Shown here one piece after another: positions 1 through 7,098 of a DNA stretch of 64,000 nucleotides (the first letter of the stretch is position 1; every line of letters begins with the position of its first letter). The position numbers and the translations under genes were made by a program. The stretch is from positions 1 through 64,000 of the forward strand of contig NZ_CP015772.1 in assembly GCF_001654455.1 (NCBI RefSeq), given 5' to 3'. This stretch comes from Niabella ginsenosidivorans (lineage in GTDB: Bacteria > Bacteroidota > Bacteroidia > Chitinophagales > Chitinophagaceae). The notes under the pieces are model-generated. The model was not told the DNA's origin. It did not search any database and saw nothing but the letters and a program-made list of their open reading frames with translations.

Positions 1-758
1 ACGCCGGAACGGATGGCGTCAAAGGCATTATCGATCTTTGGCAGAATGCCTTCAAATAATTTTTTTTCATCCTTCAGCTTTGTGTACAGCTCTTTATCTA
101 ATTTCCGGATAACGGAATCATCCCGGTTTACATCTTCCAGAACGCCTTTCTTTTCAAAACAATAAATTAAACGGACCCTGAAATGTTTTGAAAGCGCCAC
201 TGCCAGCGATGCGGCAATAGTGTCCGCATTTGTATTTAAAATATGCCCTTTACCATCATGGGTAAGGGGGGCAAATACCGGGATAATGCCCTGCTCAATA
301 AAAGAAACCAGGGGCTGACTGTTCAGCTTTGAAGGGTCAATGTCTCCTACCCAGCCATAGTCAATGGCTTTAACCGGCCTTTTTTCAGCAGGGATAATAT
401 TGGCGTCTGCGCCGGTCAGGCCAATAGCGTTTGTGCCTAATGCCTGTAACTGCGCAATCAGTTTTTTATTGACAAGCCCTCCATACACCATCGTAACCAG
501 GTCAATAGTTGCATCATCAGTGATCCTCCTGCCGTCAATGTATTTTGATACAATTCCAAGCCGCTCGCCGGTTTTGGTGGCGATCTTGCCGCCTCCGTGG
601 ATCAGGATCTTTGCTGCTTTGATTGCAGAGAAATCCTTTAAAAAAGCATCCAGCGCTACGGGGTTGTCAATAATATTCCCCCCGATCTTTATGATGAAGA
701 GCGGTTGGGAAATAGCTTGTTCATCATCTGAATGGTATTTCTTTTGCTCTATGCTCAT
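1..758 (-). CDS. argB: Acetylglutamate kinase (partial, 3' end beyond the window)
   Basis: N-acetylglutamate kinase phosphorylates N-acetyl- (or N-succinyl-) glutamate, the second step of arginine synthesis in the cytoplasm. About 252 codons are present. The translation from the ATG at 758-756 contains the amino-acid-kinase signatures IIKIGGNIID near residue 22, LIHGGGK near residue 52, the GLTGAD segment and an NTNADT segment. The start overlaps the stop of the upstream nuclease gene in an ATGA arrangement, so translation is probably coupled. The other arginine genes visible on this strand are argF' (1955-2929) and argD (3281-4429). The C-terminus runs off the left edge. Whether the substrate carries an acetyl or succinyl group cannot be read from the sequence. 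Confidence 0.93.
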   Translation of the reverse strand, partial: MSIEQKKYHSDDEQAISQPLFIIKIGGNIIDNPVALDAFLKDFSAIKAAKILIHGGGKIATKTGERLGIVSKYIDGRRITDDATIDLVTMVYGGLVNKKLIAQLQALGTNAIGLTGADANIIPAEKRPVKAIDYGWVGDIDPSKLNSQPLVSFIEQGIIPVFAPLTHDGKGHILNTNADTIAASLAVALSKHFRVRLIYCFEKKGVLEDVNRDDSVIRKLDKELYTKLKDEKKLFEGILPKIDNAFDAIRSG

Positions 759-1897
759 TGCAACTTTTTTAGTTCCTTTTTAATGTGATCTTCCAGTTGT
801 TCTTTATCAGGTAACCGGATCAGGTATTTTTGAACAAAAAGATTTTCATCCATCCCCGCTGTGGCATATTTTACAAGGGCATGATCTTTTTCTGCCACTA
901 ATAAGATGCCTACAGGAGGGTTGTCCTGCTGCTCGCTGATTTCCTGTTTAAAGTAATTCAGGTAAGTATTTAACTGCCCGATATCTCCGTGTTCAAAAGC
1001 GCCGATTTTTAATTCTATCAGTACATGGCACTTAAGGATACGGTGATAAAAAACAAGATCAATAAAATAGTAATTTTCACCAATTAAAATGCGTTTCTGC
1101 CTTGCTTCAAAGCAAAAGCCATTGCCTAACTCAATAATAAATTCCTGTAGGTTATCAAGCAAGGCTGTTTCCAGGTCCGATTCTTCTACAACCGGTTTTA
1201 GGCTGATATTCAAGAATTCAAAAGCATAAATATTTTTAATAATATCCACAGGTGTTTGAGGCGTTGTTTTTTCCTGAACCAACCGGGCCAGCTTCGCTGG
1301 TTGTCCGGATAAGCCGCTACGTTCAAAATACATACTATTGATTTGGCGTTTTAATTGCCTCACGCCCCATGTGCCTTTTATACATTCTATCTCATAAAAG
1401 CTGCGTTTCAAAGGATCTTCAATTTTGATGAGTTCTGTTAAATGTGAAAAAGACAATCTGCTGATAATTTTTTCCGGAGGTACTGCTATAACGGATGTCT
1501 TACCGGAAGCGTTGCTATTCTGCTTTGCCATCAGTAGTGCTTGCAATTGGTCAGACACTGTCTGACTAATTGCAATTGGCTGGCTTTCAATATAAAAAAG
1601 TGTTTTTAATTGGTCAGACACTGTCTGGCTTATTTGGGGATAGGCCAGATAAAACTGCCGGAATAATTTAAGATTGGTTGAAGAAAAGCCATTGATCTTT
1701 ACTGTTGCGGCTATTTTGTTAAGAAGCTGTTGTCCATAGGTAGCACGCTCATTACCTTTTTGTTCAAATTCAACAATATAATAGCCAATCAACCAGTTCC
1801 TTATTGTCAGTGCCTGGTTTACAGCACCTGCGGCCTGAGCCTGTAGCAACCGGTGCGTTTGCTCAATAACTGTTATTAATTGTTTGAAATGGTTCAT
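755..1897 (-). CDS. YhcG-type PDDEXK nuclease domain protein (DUF1016)
   Basis: This 380-residue protein matches the DUF1016/YhcG family: an N-terminal DUF1016_N-like region (about residues 10-190, with RNWLIGYYIVEFEQ and the later GTWGVRQLKRQINSMYFER) and a C-terminal PDDEXK nuclease domain (about 215-360). Seen nuclease residues are D280 in FIDLVFYH and E295-x-K297 in VLIELK. Family members are found around restriction and defence loci, but the cellular role is not settled. The middle carries a tandem duplication: ISQTVSDQL occurs at residues 89-97 and 110-118. The gene sits between argF' (57 bases upstream) and argB, sharing an ATGA overlap with argB, so it is probably transcribed with arginine genes. 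A function in arginine metabolism is not implied by its domains; insertion into the operon is the simpler reading. Confidence 0.85.
   Translation of the reverse strand: MNHFKQLITVIEQTHRLLQAQAAGAVNQALTIRNWLIGYYIVEFEQKGNERATYGQQLLNKIAATVKINGFSSTNLKLFRQFYLAYPQISQTVSDQLKTLFYIESQPIAISQTVSDQLQALLMAKQNSNASGKTSVIAVPPEKIISRLSFSHLTELIKIEDPLKRSFYEIECIKGTWGVRQLKRQINSMYFERSGLSGQPAKLARLVQEKTTPQTPVDIIKNIYAFEFLNISLKPVVEESDLETALLDNLQEFIIELGNGFCFEARQKRILIGENYYFIDLVFYHRILKCHVLIELKIGAFEHGDIGQLNTYLNYFKQEISEQQDNPPVGILLVAEKDHALVKYATAGMDENLFVQKYLIRLPDKEQLEDHIKKELKKLQ
1550..1628. repeat. Duplicated palindrome inside the YhcG-type gene
   Basis: GTCAGACACTGTCTGAC at 1550-1566 is a perfect palindrome with 8-base arms around one centre base. 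A near-identical copy starts 63 bases later at 1613-1628 (last base changed). The 63-base period equals 21 codons and explains the repeated ISQTVSDQL in the protein, so this is an in-frame tandem duplication. Confidence 0.8.
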
Positions 1898-1954
1898 CCA
1901 GGAATCAGAGCATTAAAGTGTATGCGAACTTTATAACTGTAGGCATTGTATCTT

Positions 1955-2929
1955 TTAGGAGGTCAGTTGACCAAGCATTTCACTTAACACCGCCTGGGCG
2001 GCCCATATGCGGTTACCGGCTTCCTGTGTTACAATACTGTGGGGGCTGTCCAGTACCTCATCGCTGAGCTCCACGTTTCTCCGCACAGGCAGGCAGTGCA
2101 TTACTTTAGCGTTATTGGTAGCTGATAACTTGTCCAGCGTCAGCATCCAGGAAGGATCGTTATTATAAATTTTGGCATAGTCTGTATAAGTGCTCCAGTT
2201 CTTTACATATACGTAATCCGCATCTTTCAATGCTTCGTCCTGGTGATGCGTAATGGTTGCATTCCCGGAAAACCCGGGATCCAGCTCATAATCTTCGGGA
2301 TGGGTGATGACAAAATCTACTTCACCCCATGCATTCATCCATTGGGAAAAGCTGTTGGCCACACATTGCGGCAGCGGCTTTACATGTGGCGCCCAGGTAA
2401 GCACCACTTTGGGCTTCCTGTTTTCCTTAAAAGTTTCTTTTATGGTGATAACGTCTGTAAGGCTCTGCAGCGGGTGCAGGGTAGCGGTTTCAAGACTGAG
2501 CACCGGTATGCCGGAGTATCTGATGAACTGGTTCACATACAGCTCACTGTAATCATCTTCCTTATTGGCCAGCGAGGGGAATGTGCGGATGGCCAGGATG
2601 TCGAAATATTTTCCCATAATAGGCGCCGCATCTTTTACATGTTCTGAAGTAGAGCCGCTCATAATGGCTTCTTCTTCAAACTCCAGTTGCCACCCTTCTG
2701 CGCCTACATTGAACACAATAGGCTCCATACCCAGGTTCTGGGCAGCTATCTGGGTGCTCAGGCGGGTACGCATACTGGGATTTAAAAACAAACAGCCGAT
2801 CCTTTTTCCCGCCCCCATCGTTTTGTCTTTAAACGGATCGGATTTATAGCCGAGCGCCTTTGCCACCAATGCATTAATATCGGTTACATCATTAGCGCTG
2901 ATGAAATTTTTTGTTTTTAAAAGAGCCAT
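1955..2929 (-). CDS. argF': N-acyl-ornithine carbamoyltransferase (acetyl- or succinyl-ornithine)
   Basis: This 324-residue enzyme transfers carbamoyl from carbamoyl phosphate to an N-acylated ornithine, the ArgF' route used by Bacteroidota and xanthomonads in place of ordinary ornithine carbamoyltransferase. Motifs seen: the carbamoyl-phosphate loop as SMRTR (residues 52-56), HPLQSLTD (152-159) and HCLPVRRN (278-285). The PVRRN tail of the HCLP motif and the GxxW segment near residue 77-80 fit the acylornithine family better than canonical OTCase. Whether acetyl or succinyl is used depends on a few pocket residues I cannot assign safely. It stands between argD and the nuclease/argB pair on the same strand. 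The 351 bases separating it from argD hold two inverted repeats and may carry its own promoter. Confidence 0.92.
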   Translation of the reverse strand: MALLKTKNFISANDVTDINALVAKALGYKSDPFKDKTMGAGKRIGCLFLNPSMRTRLSTQIAAQNLGMEPIVFNVGAEGWQLEFEEEAIMSGSTSEHVKDAAPIMGKYFDILAIRTFPSLANKEDDYSELYVNQFIRYSGIPVLSLETATLHPLQSLTDVITIKETFKENRKPKVVLTWAPHVKPLPQCVANSFSQWMNAWGEVDFVITHPEDYELDPGFSGNATITHHQDEALKDADYVYVKNWSTYTDYAKIYNNDPSWMLTLDKLSATNNAKVMHCLPVRRNVELSDEVLDSPHSIVTQEAGNRIWAAQAVLSEMLGQLTS

Positions 2930-3129
2930 TGTCTATTCTGTTATTTTATCTGATTCAGTTTTTAAATGATCGATCGGTATTTTTTTTATTGCTCAGGAAA
3001 CATCGCTGAAGATAGGGAAGCATTGAATAGTGATAGTCTGAATGATTTCCGGGTATTTGCGCACTATTATTTATTACAATAGAATTCCTGAGCGCATTGC
3101 ACCCGGTAAAATCCTGTACCGGTTCCTGA

Positions 3130-3168
3130 AGTTCAAAACGGTTACATTATTGGGTCCGGTTTTGAACT
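3130..3168. repeat. Inverted repeat upstream of argF'
   Basis: AGTTCAAAAC at 3130-3139 pairs perfectly with GTTTTGAACT at 3159-3168 across a 19-base spacer. It lies in the 351-base argD-argF' intergenic region (2930-3280), which holds no gene I can support. Its position ahead of argF' would suit an operator or a leader stem; this is inference. Confidence 0.55.
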
Positions 3169-3212
3169 GCGGGCCGGGCTGCCCGGTGTACCATCTTTGC
3201 CTTGTGTAAATA

Positions 3213-3250
3213 CCAGGTATTGCTGAACTGATTATCGGGCAAATACCTGG
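3213..3250. repeat. Second inverted repeat between argD and argF'
   Basis: CCAGGTATT at 3213-3221 pairs perfectly with AATACCTGG at 3242-3250 across 20 bases. It begins 31 bases after the argD stop on the minus strand. No clean T-tract follows, so a simple intrinsic terminator is not clear; operator or leader structure for argF' is possible. Confidence 0.5.
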
Positions 3251-3280
3251 CACCTGTTTGGTACCTGTTCACCGGGGTAA

Positions 3281-4429
3281 TTATGCTGTTTCATGAATTG
3301 CAGCAATCTCCTCTTTCAGCGCGTCAATGAACTCTTCTGCGTCTTTCTTTTTTAACGCAAGCGACGGAAGCAGGCGAATAACGTTGGGCTTGGCTTCTCC
3401 TGTAAAAATTTTCTGATGCGCTAAAAGATTTTTCTTTAATGGCCCCAGTTCTTCCGGAACATCGAACCCGATCATCAGCCCCCGGCCTCTGACATTTTTT
3501 ATTTCAGGAATAGCGGCTAACTGCTCACGCAGGTATTTTCCTACCATAGTGGCATTGCCCAGCAGTTTCTCTTCGCGGATCACTTCCAGCACCGCCAGTG
3601 CCGCAGCACAGGCAAGGTGGTTGCCGCCAAATGTGGTTCCCAGTTGGAAATGTTTGGGTTTTATGTGCGGGGCAATGATGATGCCTGCCACCGGGAACCC
3701 ATTACCCATTCCTTTGGCCATGCTGTAAATATCTGCGTTTACGCCGGCAAAATCGTGACTGAAAAATTTGCCGCTGCGGCCATAACCGCACTGAACGCTG
3801 TCTGCAATATAGACGGCTCCGTATTTGTCGCACAGGGTACGGATCAGTTTCAGGAAGGATTCGCTGGCCACGTTGATACCGCCAACGCCCTGGATGCCTT
3901 CTATGATCACGGAAGAGATCTCTTTGCCGTGCCGGGTGAAATAGTCCTCCAGTGCTTCTTCATCGTTAAACGGAAGGAATGCCACATTGTCCGTTTCATT
4001 CACCGGCGCAACATAATTTTTATTATCTGTTACCGAAACCGCCAGGGAGGTTCTTCCATGAAAGGCTTTTGTAAAAGCCACCACCTTTTTACGCCCGTTA
4101 TGAAAGGAAGCCAGCTTTAATGCGTTCTCATTGGCCTCGGCACCTGAGTTGCAAAGAAACAGCTGGTAATCTTCTTTCCCGGAAATGGTACCCAGCTTGC
4201 CGGCCAGCTCCTTTTGTAAGGGGATCTGTATGGAATTGGAGTAGAAGGAAATTTTTTCCAGCTGCTCCTCAATTCGTTTTACCCAATGGGGATGTGTGTG
4301 CCCGATGCTGATCACAGCGTGGCCGCCATAAAGATCCAGGTACTGGTTGCCCTGATCATCCCAAACATAGGATCCCTTTGCCTTTACAATAGTAACATCG
4401 TTTAAGGGATAGACATCAAATAAATTCAT
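3281..4429 (-). CDS. argD: Acetylornithine (succinylornithine) aminotransferase
   Basis: This PLP-dependent class III aminotransferase forms N-acyl-ornithine from the semialdehyde with glutamate as donor. I prefer the ATG at 4429-4427 (MNLFDVYPLNDVTIVKAKGS, 382 residues) because homologues begin at this NLFDVYPL segment; the open frame extends 26 codons further to 4507. The PLP-binding lysine is in YSMAKGMGNGF (K239 in the 382-residue numbering), and CNSGAEANENALKLA and EGIQGVGG are family motifs. The usual DEVQ segment reads ADSVQCGYGRSG here, keeping the PLP-contacting Asp but replacing the Glu. The gene belongs with argF' and argB on the same strand, although a 351-base gap with inverted repeats separates it from argF'. 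Confidence 0.92.
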   Translation of the reverse strand: MNLFDVYPLNDVTIVKAKGSYVWDDQGNQYLDLYGGHAVISIGHTHPHWVKRIEEQLEKISFYSNSIQIPLQKELAGKLGTISGKEDYQLFLCNSGAEANENALKLASFHNGRKKVVAFTKAFHGRTSLAVSVTDNKNYVAPVNETDNVAFLPFNDEEALEDYFTRHGKEISSVIIEGIQGVGGINVASESFLKLIRTLCDKYGAVYIADSVQCGYGRSGKFFSHDFAGVNADIYSMAKGMGNGFPVAGIIIAPHIKPKHFQLGTTFGGNHLACAAALAVLEVIREEKLLGNATMVGKYLREQLAAIPEIKNVRGRGLMIGFDVPEELGPLKKNLLAHQKIFTGEAKPNVIRLLPSLALKKKDAEEFIDALKEEIAAIHETA

Positions 4430-4598
4430 CCGTAATTTTTTATTATAATTTAATGGCCGGATGGAACCTCGGATAAAAGCATCTTTCTTTTCTGGTAAAG
4501 AAATCACTGAAAAATCCTTTTACATCGGTTTCATTGCTACAGGTTAAAAAAAATATGCCTGCAAACAGGCAATTGAAGGCATAAAAATAAACAAAAAA

Positions 4599-4651
4599 GT
4601 TCATAGTTCATGGCTCATTGATCATAGGGAAATGAGCCATGAACTATGAAC
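4599..4651 (-). terminator. Long perfect hairpin terminator after the rhodanese gene
   Basis: Positions 4599-4619 and 4631-4651 are perfect 21-base inverted repeats around an 11-base loop. On the minus strand the stem starts 6 bases after the rhodanese stop codon and is followed by the U-rich run ACTTTTTTGTTTATTTTTAT. This is a strong intrinsic terminator. The arm sequence resembles ATGAACTATGAAC-type spacer repeats seen elsewhere in the window (around 14585). Confidence 0.85.
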
Positions 4652-4657
4652 CATGAT

Positions 4658-5302
4658 CTAATTCAGCATTCCGGGCTCTTTTACGATTTCCGCCCTGGGT
4701 TCTTCTTTTATTTTTTTCCAGCCACCAGCCACGTTGTGCAGGTTGTGGACTCCCTGTTTCTTTAAAACAGAAGCAGCAATCACACTACGCGTACCACCGC
4801 CGCAATGCAGGTACAGGTTGTCATTTTCTTCTATAGTGGCAATTTTAACGGGGTCGCCGATCTCATTTAACGGCAGGTTTATGGCATCTTTTAAATGCCC
4901 TTCGGCAAATTCAATGGGTTTGCGCACATCTATTACTACCAGGTGTTCGTCAAAGGGAATATCCATGATCAGTTCATCGGCCTCCACGTCAACGATCATA
5001 TCAACGGGCTTGTCCGCATTTTTGTAGGTGTTAAATCCTCCTTCCAGGTATCCTTCAACAGAGAACCCCAATGCAATCAGTTCTTTTTCAGCAGTCTGCT
5101 CTTCCCCGGGTTCAATAACCAGCAGCAGGCTCTCTGAATGGTCCAGCACCGCGGTGGCCCATTCTCCGAACTGCTTTGCCTGCAGGGGCACATGAATGCT
5201 CCCGGGGATAAATCCTTTTTTAAAGCGCTCTGTATCTCTTATATCTAAAATAACCGCATTTTCGGCTGCATTTAAAAATCCGCTCAGGCTAAAACTTTTC
5301 AT
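4658..5302 (-). CDS. Tandem rhodanese-like domain protein
   Basis: The start chosen is the ATG at 5302-5300 (MKSFSLSGFLNAAENAVILD, 214 residues); the frame is open upstream to 5365 but that part does not resemble the family. Two rhodanese-like modules are visible. The first (about residues 8-95, VILDIRDTERFKKGFIPGSI) has no Cys in the active loop (VIEPGEEQTA). The second (about 105-205, VIDVRKPIEFAEGHL) has the loop LHCGGGTRS with a candidate persulfide-carrying Cys. The pair resembles the C-terminal half of Bacteroidota MBL-fold/rhodanese fusion proteins standing alone. It follows an ArsR-type regulator on the same strand by 95 bases and ends in a very strong terminator, so the two likely form a small sulfur-related unit; the substrate is unknown. 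Confidence 0.82.
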   Translation of the reverse strand: MKSFSLSGFLNAAENAVILDIRDTERFKKGFIPGSIHVPLQAKQFGEWATAVLDHSESLLLVIEPGEEQTAEKELIALGFSVEGYLEGGFNTYKNADKPVDMIVDVEADELIMDIPFDEHLVVIDVRKPIEFAEGHLKDAINLPLNEIGDPVKIATIEENDNLYLHCGGGTRSVIAASVLKKQGVHNLHNVAGGWKKIKEEPRAEIVKEPGMLN

Positions 5303-5397
5303 ATACTGCTGGTTTTTTACAAAGCAAAGGTAGGGGTAAAAAAAAGTACCGTTCATTTTCAGCAATGAACAGTACCTGATTTAAAGAAAGAGATCGT

Positions 5398-5736
5398 TTA
5401 TGCCAGCAAATCGGATACAAACTGATTCAGGTCCTTCATACGGTCTGTATTTACCGTGTAATAGATAAACTTACCGTCGCGCTCTGTATTCACAAATTCA
5501 GCTTTTCTCAGAATAGCAAGATGTTGAGAGGCAACAGACTGTTCTATCCGAAGCTTTACATATATTTCTGTAACCGTAATCTTGTCGTGGGTATCAATCA
5601 GCTTCAGGATCTGTTGTCTTAATTTGTGGTTAAAGGCTCTGAGGATTAGGGCGGCTTTTTTTACATTGAGGGTATCAACCGTTATATGGCTGTTTTCCTC
5701 CTTTTTGAGGGTAAAGGAAATTTGGTAATTACTCAT
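5398..5736 (-). CDS. ArsR-family winged-helix transcriptional regulator
   Basis: This 112-residue protein has the ArsR winged-helix layout: dimer helix with FNHKLRQQILKLI (about residues 35-47), recognition region RIEQSVASQHLAILRKAEFV (about 63-82) and a wing TERDGKFIYYTVN (about 84-96). It contains no cysteine at all, so thiol- or persulfide-based sensing as in BigR/SqrR, and Cys-based metal sensing, are excluded. It lies just upstream of the tandem rhodanese gene on the same strand, which is its likeliest target. The ligand cannot be named from sequence. Confidence 0.85.
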   Translation of the reverse strand: MSNYQISFTLKKEENSHITVDTLNVKKAALILRAFNHKLRQQILKLIDTHDKITVTEIYVKLRIEQSVASQHLAILRKAEFVNTERDGKFIYYTVNTDRMKDLNQFVSDLLA

Positions 5737-5840
5737 TAGTATGTAATTGAATAGATTATTAGAATGACTAACAAAGGTATATATCCATTTAAATTATTTG
5801 ATATCAGAGGGCGTTAAAATCGTATATAAATTTCCTTAAT

Positions 5841-6503
5841 TTAAACTTTGTTAAAATATACTGCTTTTAAATAAAAGGGCTCAACGTAAGACAGGTCTGC
5901 AAATATACGTTGTTTATAGTGCTTAAGCGATAAAGCGGGCATGTTTGAGGCCGTATATGTTTTCTCGCTAAAGATTGCATTAGAGTGTTTTAGAACCTGC
6001 TTTAATTTGGTGGTGGCATTGCCGGTAAAGAGGAGCTGATTGTTTTCCAGCATTGCGCCAAAACTGTTTGGATCTACGGTCATTGCCGATGGGGGAGCAA
6101 TCCGTGTTAAATCCTTTTTATACAATGCTGTGTAAATTTCCATTCTTCTTGCATCAATAACAGGGCAGATAAGATCTTTTGCCTCATTTTTAACAGCGTT
6201 TGCCATTATTTCCAGTGTATCTAAACAAATCAGCGGTTTGTTCAGGGAAAAGCACAGACCTTTGGCTGTTGCCAGCCCGATCCTGAGCCCTGTATAGGAG
6301 CCCGGACCATTGCTCACTGCAATAGCGTTGATAGCATGCATTGATAGCTGAGCGGTATTAAAAAGCTCTTTTACAGCAGTATGGATCCAGGTGGCATGCG
6401 TATGGGCAATATTGTTTTCGGCAGATGCAATCACCCTTTCATCATCAGCAAGGCATAAAGATGCCTGCTCCACAGCAGTATCAATATTTAAAATCAGCGC
6501 CAT
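5841..6503 (-). CDS. tsaB: tRNA threonylcarbamoyladenosine biosynthesis protein TsaB
   Basis: TsaB is the non-catalytic ASKHA-fold partner of TsaD that helps place the t6A modification on tRNAs reading ANN codons. The ATG at 6503-6501 gives 220 residues beginning MALILNIDTAVEQASLCLAD, the typical N-terminus; an 11-codon upstream extension (to 6536) is not family-like. The hallmark SNGPGSYTGLRIGLATAKGL occupies residues 64-83. The gene is divergent from ridA. A -7 box (TATTTTTG) ends only five bases before the chosen ATG, supporting that start and suggesting a leaderless message. Confidence 0.92.
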   Translation of the reverse strand: MALILNIDTAVEQASLCLADDERVIASAENNIAHTHATWIHTAVKELFNTAQLSMHAINAIAVSNGPGSYTGLRIGLATAKGLCFSLNKPLICLDTLEIMANAVKNEAKDLICPVIDARRMEIYTALYKKDLTRIAPPSAMTVDPNSFGAMLENNQLLFTGNATTKLKQVLKHSNAIFSEKTYTASNMPALSLKHYKQRIFADLSYVEPFYLKAVYFNKV

Positions 6504-6506
6504 ACA

Positions 6507-6515
6507 GCAAAAATA
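6507..6515 (-). promoter_or_regulatory. -7 box of tsaB
   Basis: On the minus strand TATTTTTGC (TAnnTTTG form) lies immediately before TGT and the tsaB ATG. The distance from the box G to the A of ATG is five bases. No clear -33 TTG was seen at the ideal spacing. Confidence 0.55.
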
Positions 6516-6528
6516 CTGCAAACCGCAT

Positions 6529-6559
6529 TTGCGCATACCTTCTAATCCAATTATATTCG
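6529..6559 (+). promoter_or_regulatory. Likely ridA promoter
   Basis: TTG at 6529-6531, 20 bases, then TATATTCG at 6552-6559 approximates the Bacteroidota TTG-N19-TAnnTTTG promoter, 19 bases before the ridA ATG. Confidence 0.5.
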
Positions 6560-6578
6560 TGCAACTAATTTTTTACCA

Positions 6579-6959
6579 ATGGAAAAGAAAATTTTAAATA
6601 CCTCAAAAGCCCCGGCGCCCATAGGGCCTTATAACCAGGCTGTGTTTGCAGGAGACACGCTTTATATATCCGGCCAGATCCCCATTGATCCCCAGACCGG
6701 TGAACTGAATAATAAGAACCTGGAAGCCGAAACCCACCAATGTATGGTGAACCTGAAAGCAATACTGGAAGCAGCGGGACTGGATTTTTCCCATGTGGTA
6801 AAAGCAACGATCTTTATTACGGATATGAACCGCTTTGCCGAGATCAATACTGTTTATGGTCAATATTTTACAACTGATTTTCCGGCCAGGGAAACCGTGC
6901 AGGTAGCCGCATTGCCCAAATCAGTAAATGTAGAGATCAGCATGATCGCAGTGCGGTAA
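6579..6959 (+). CDS. ridA: RidA family enamine/imine deaminase
   Basis: RidA hydrolyses reactive 2-aminoacrylate and related imines released by PLP enzymes, protecting other enzymes. The protein has 126 residues, the normal family length. Seen features: SGQIPIDPQTGEL (31-43), the substrate-binding arginine R104 in FPARETVQVAALP, and E119 in NVEISMIAV near the C-terminus. It stands alone, divergent from tsaB, with a plausible promoter at 6529-6559. Confidence 0.94.
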   Translation: MEKKILNTSKAPAPIGPYNQAVFAGDTLYISGQIPIDPQTGELNNKNLEAETHQCMVNLKAILEAAGLDFSHVVKATIFITDMNRFAEINTVYGQYFTTDFPARETVQVAALPKSVNVEISMIAVR

Positions 6960-7071
6960 GTTGTTACCGGTTTTAGCGCCTGTAAAACGTAAAAGACTGA
7001 TAACCATTGAAAGGTTCGGAAAGCTCCTTAAGGGATGACTGAAAACTGACGGCTGATAACTGTAGGCATCG

Positions 7072-7080
7072 TACCTTTGC
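7072..7080 (+). promoter_or_regulatory. -7 box upstream of the korA-like gene
   Basis: TACCTTTGC matches the TAnnTTTG(C) -7 consensus and leaves a short leader of about 15 bases before the ATG at 7099. The surrounding 23 bases (7056-7078) nearly repeat those at 1933-1955. Confidence 0.5.
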
Positions 7081-7098
7081 ATCCCAATAATTTTTGAT

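Noticed and set aside
364-783. Plus-strand open frame of 139 codons
   Set aside because: It is the antisense shadow of argB, whose minus-strand translation has all kinase motifs.
6565-6863. Several minus-strand open frames over ridA
   Set aside because: Shadows of ridA; the plus-strand protein is a full-length RidA.
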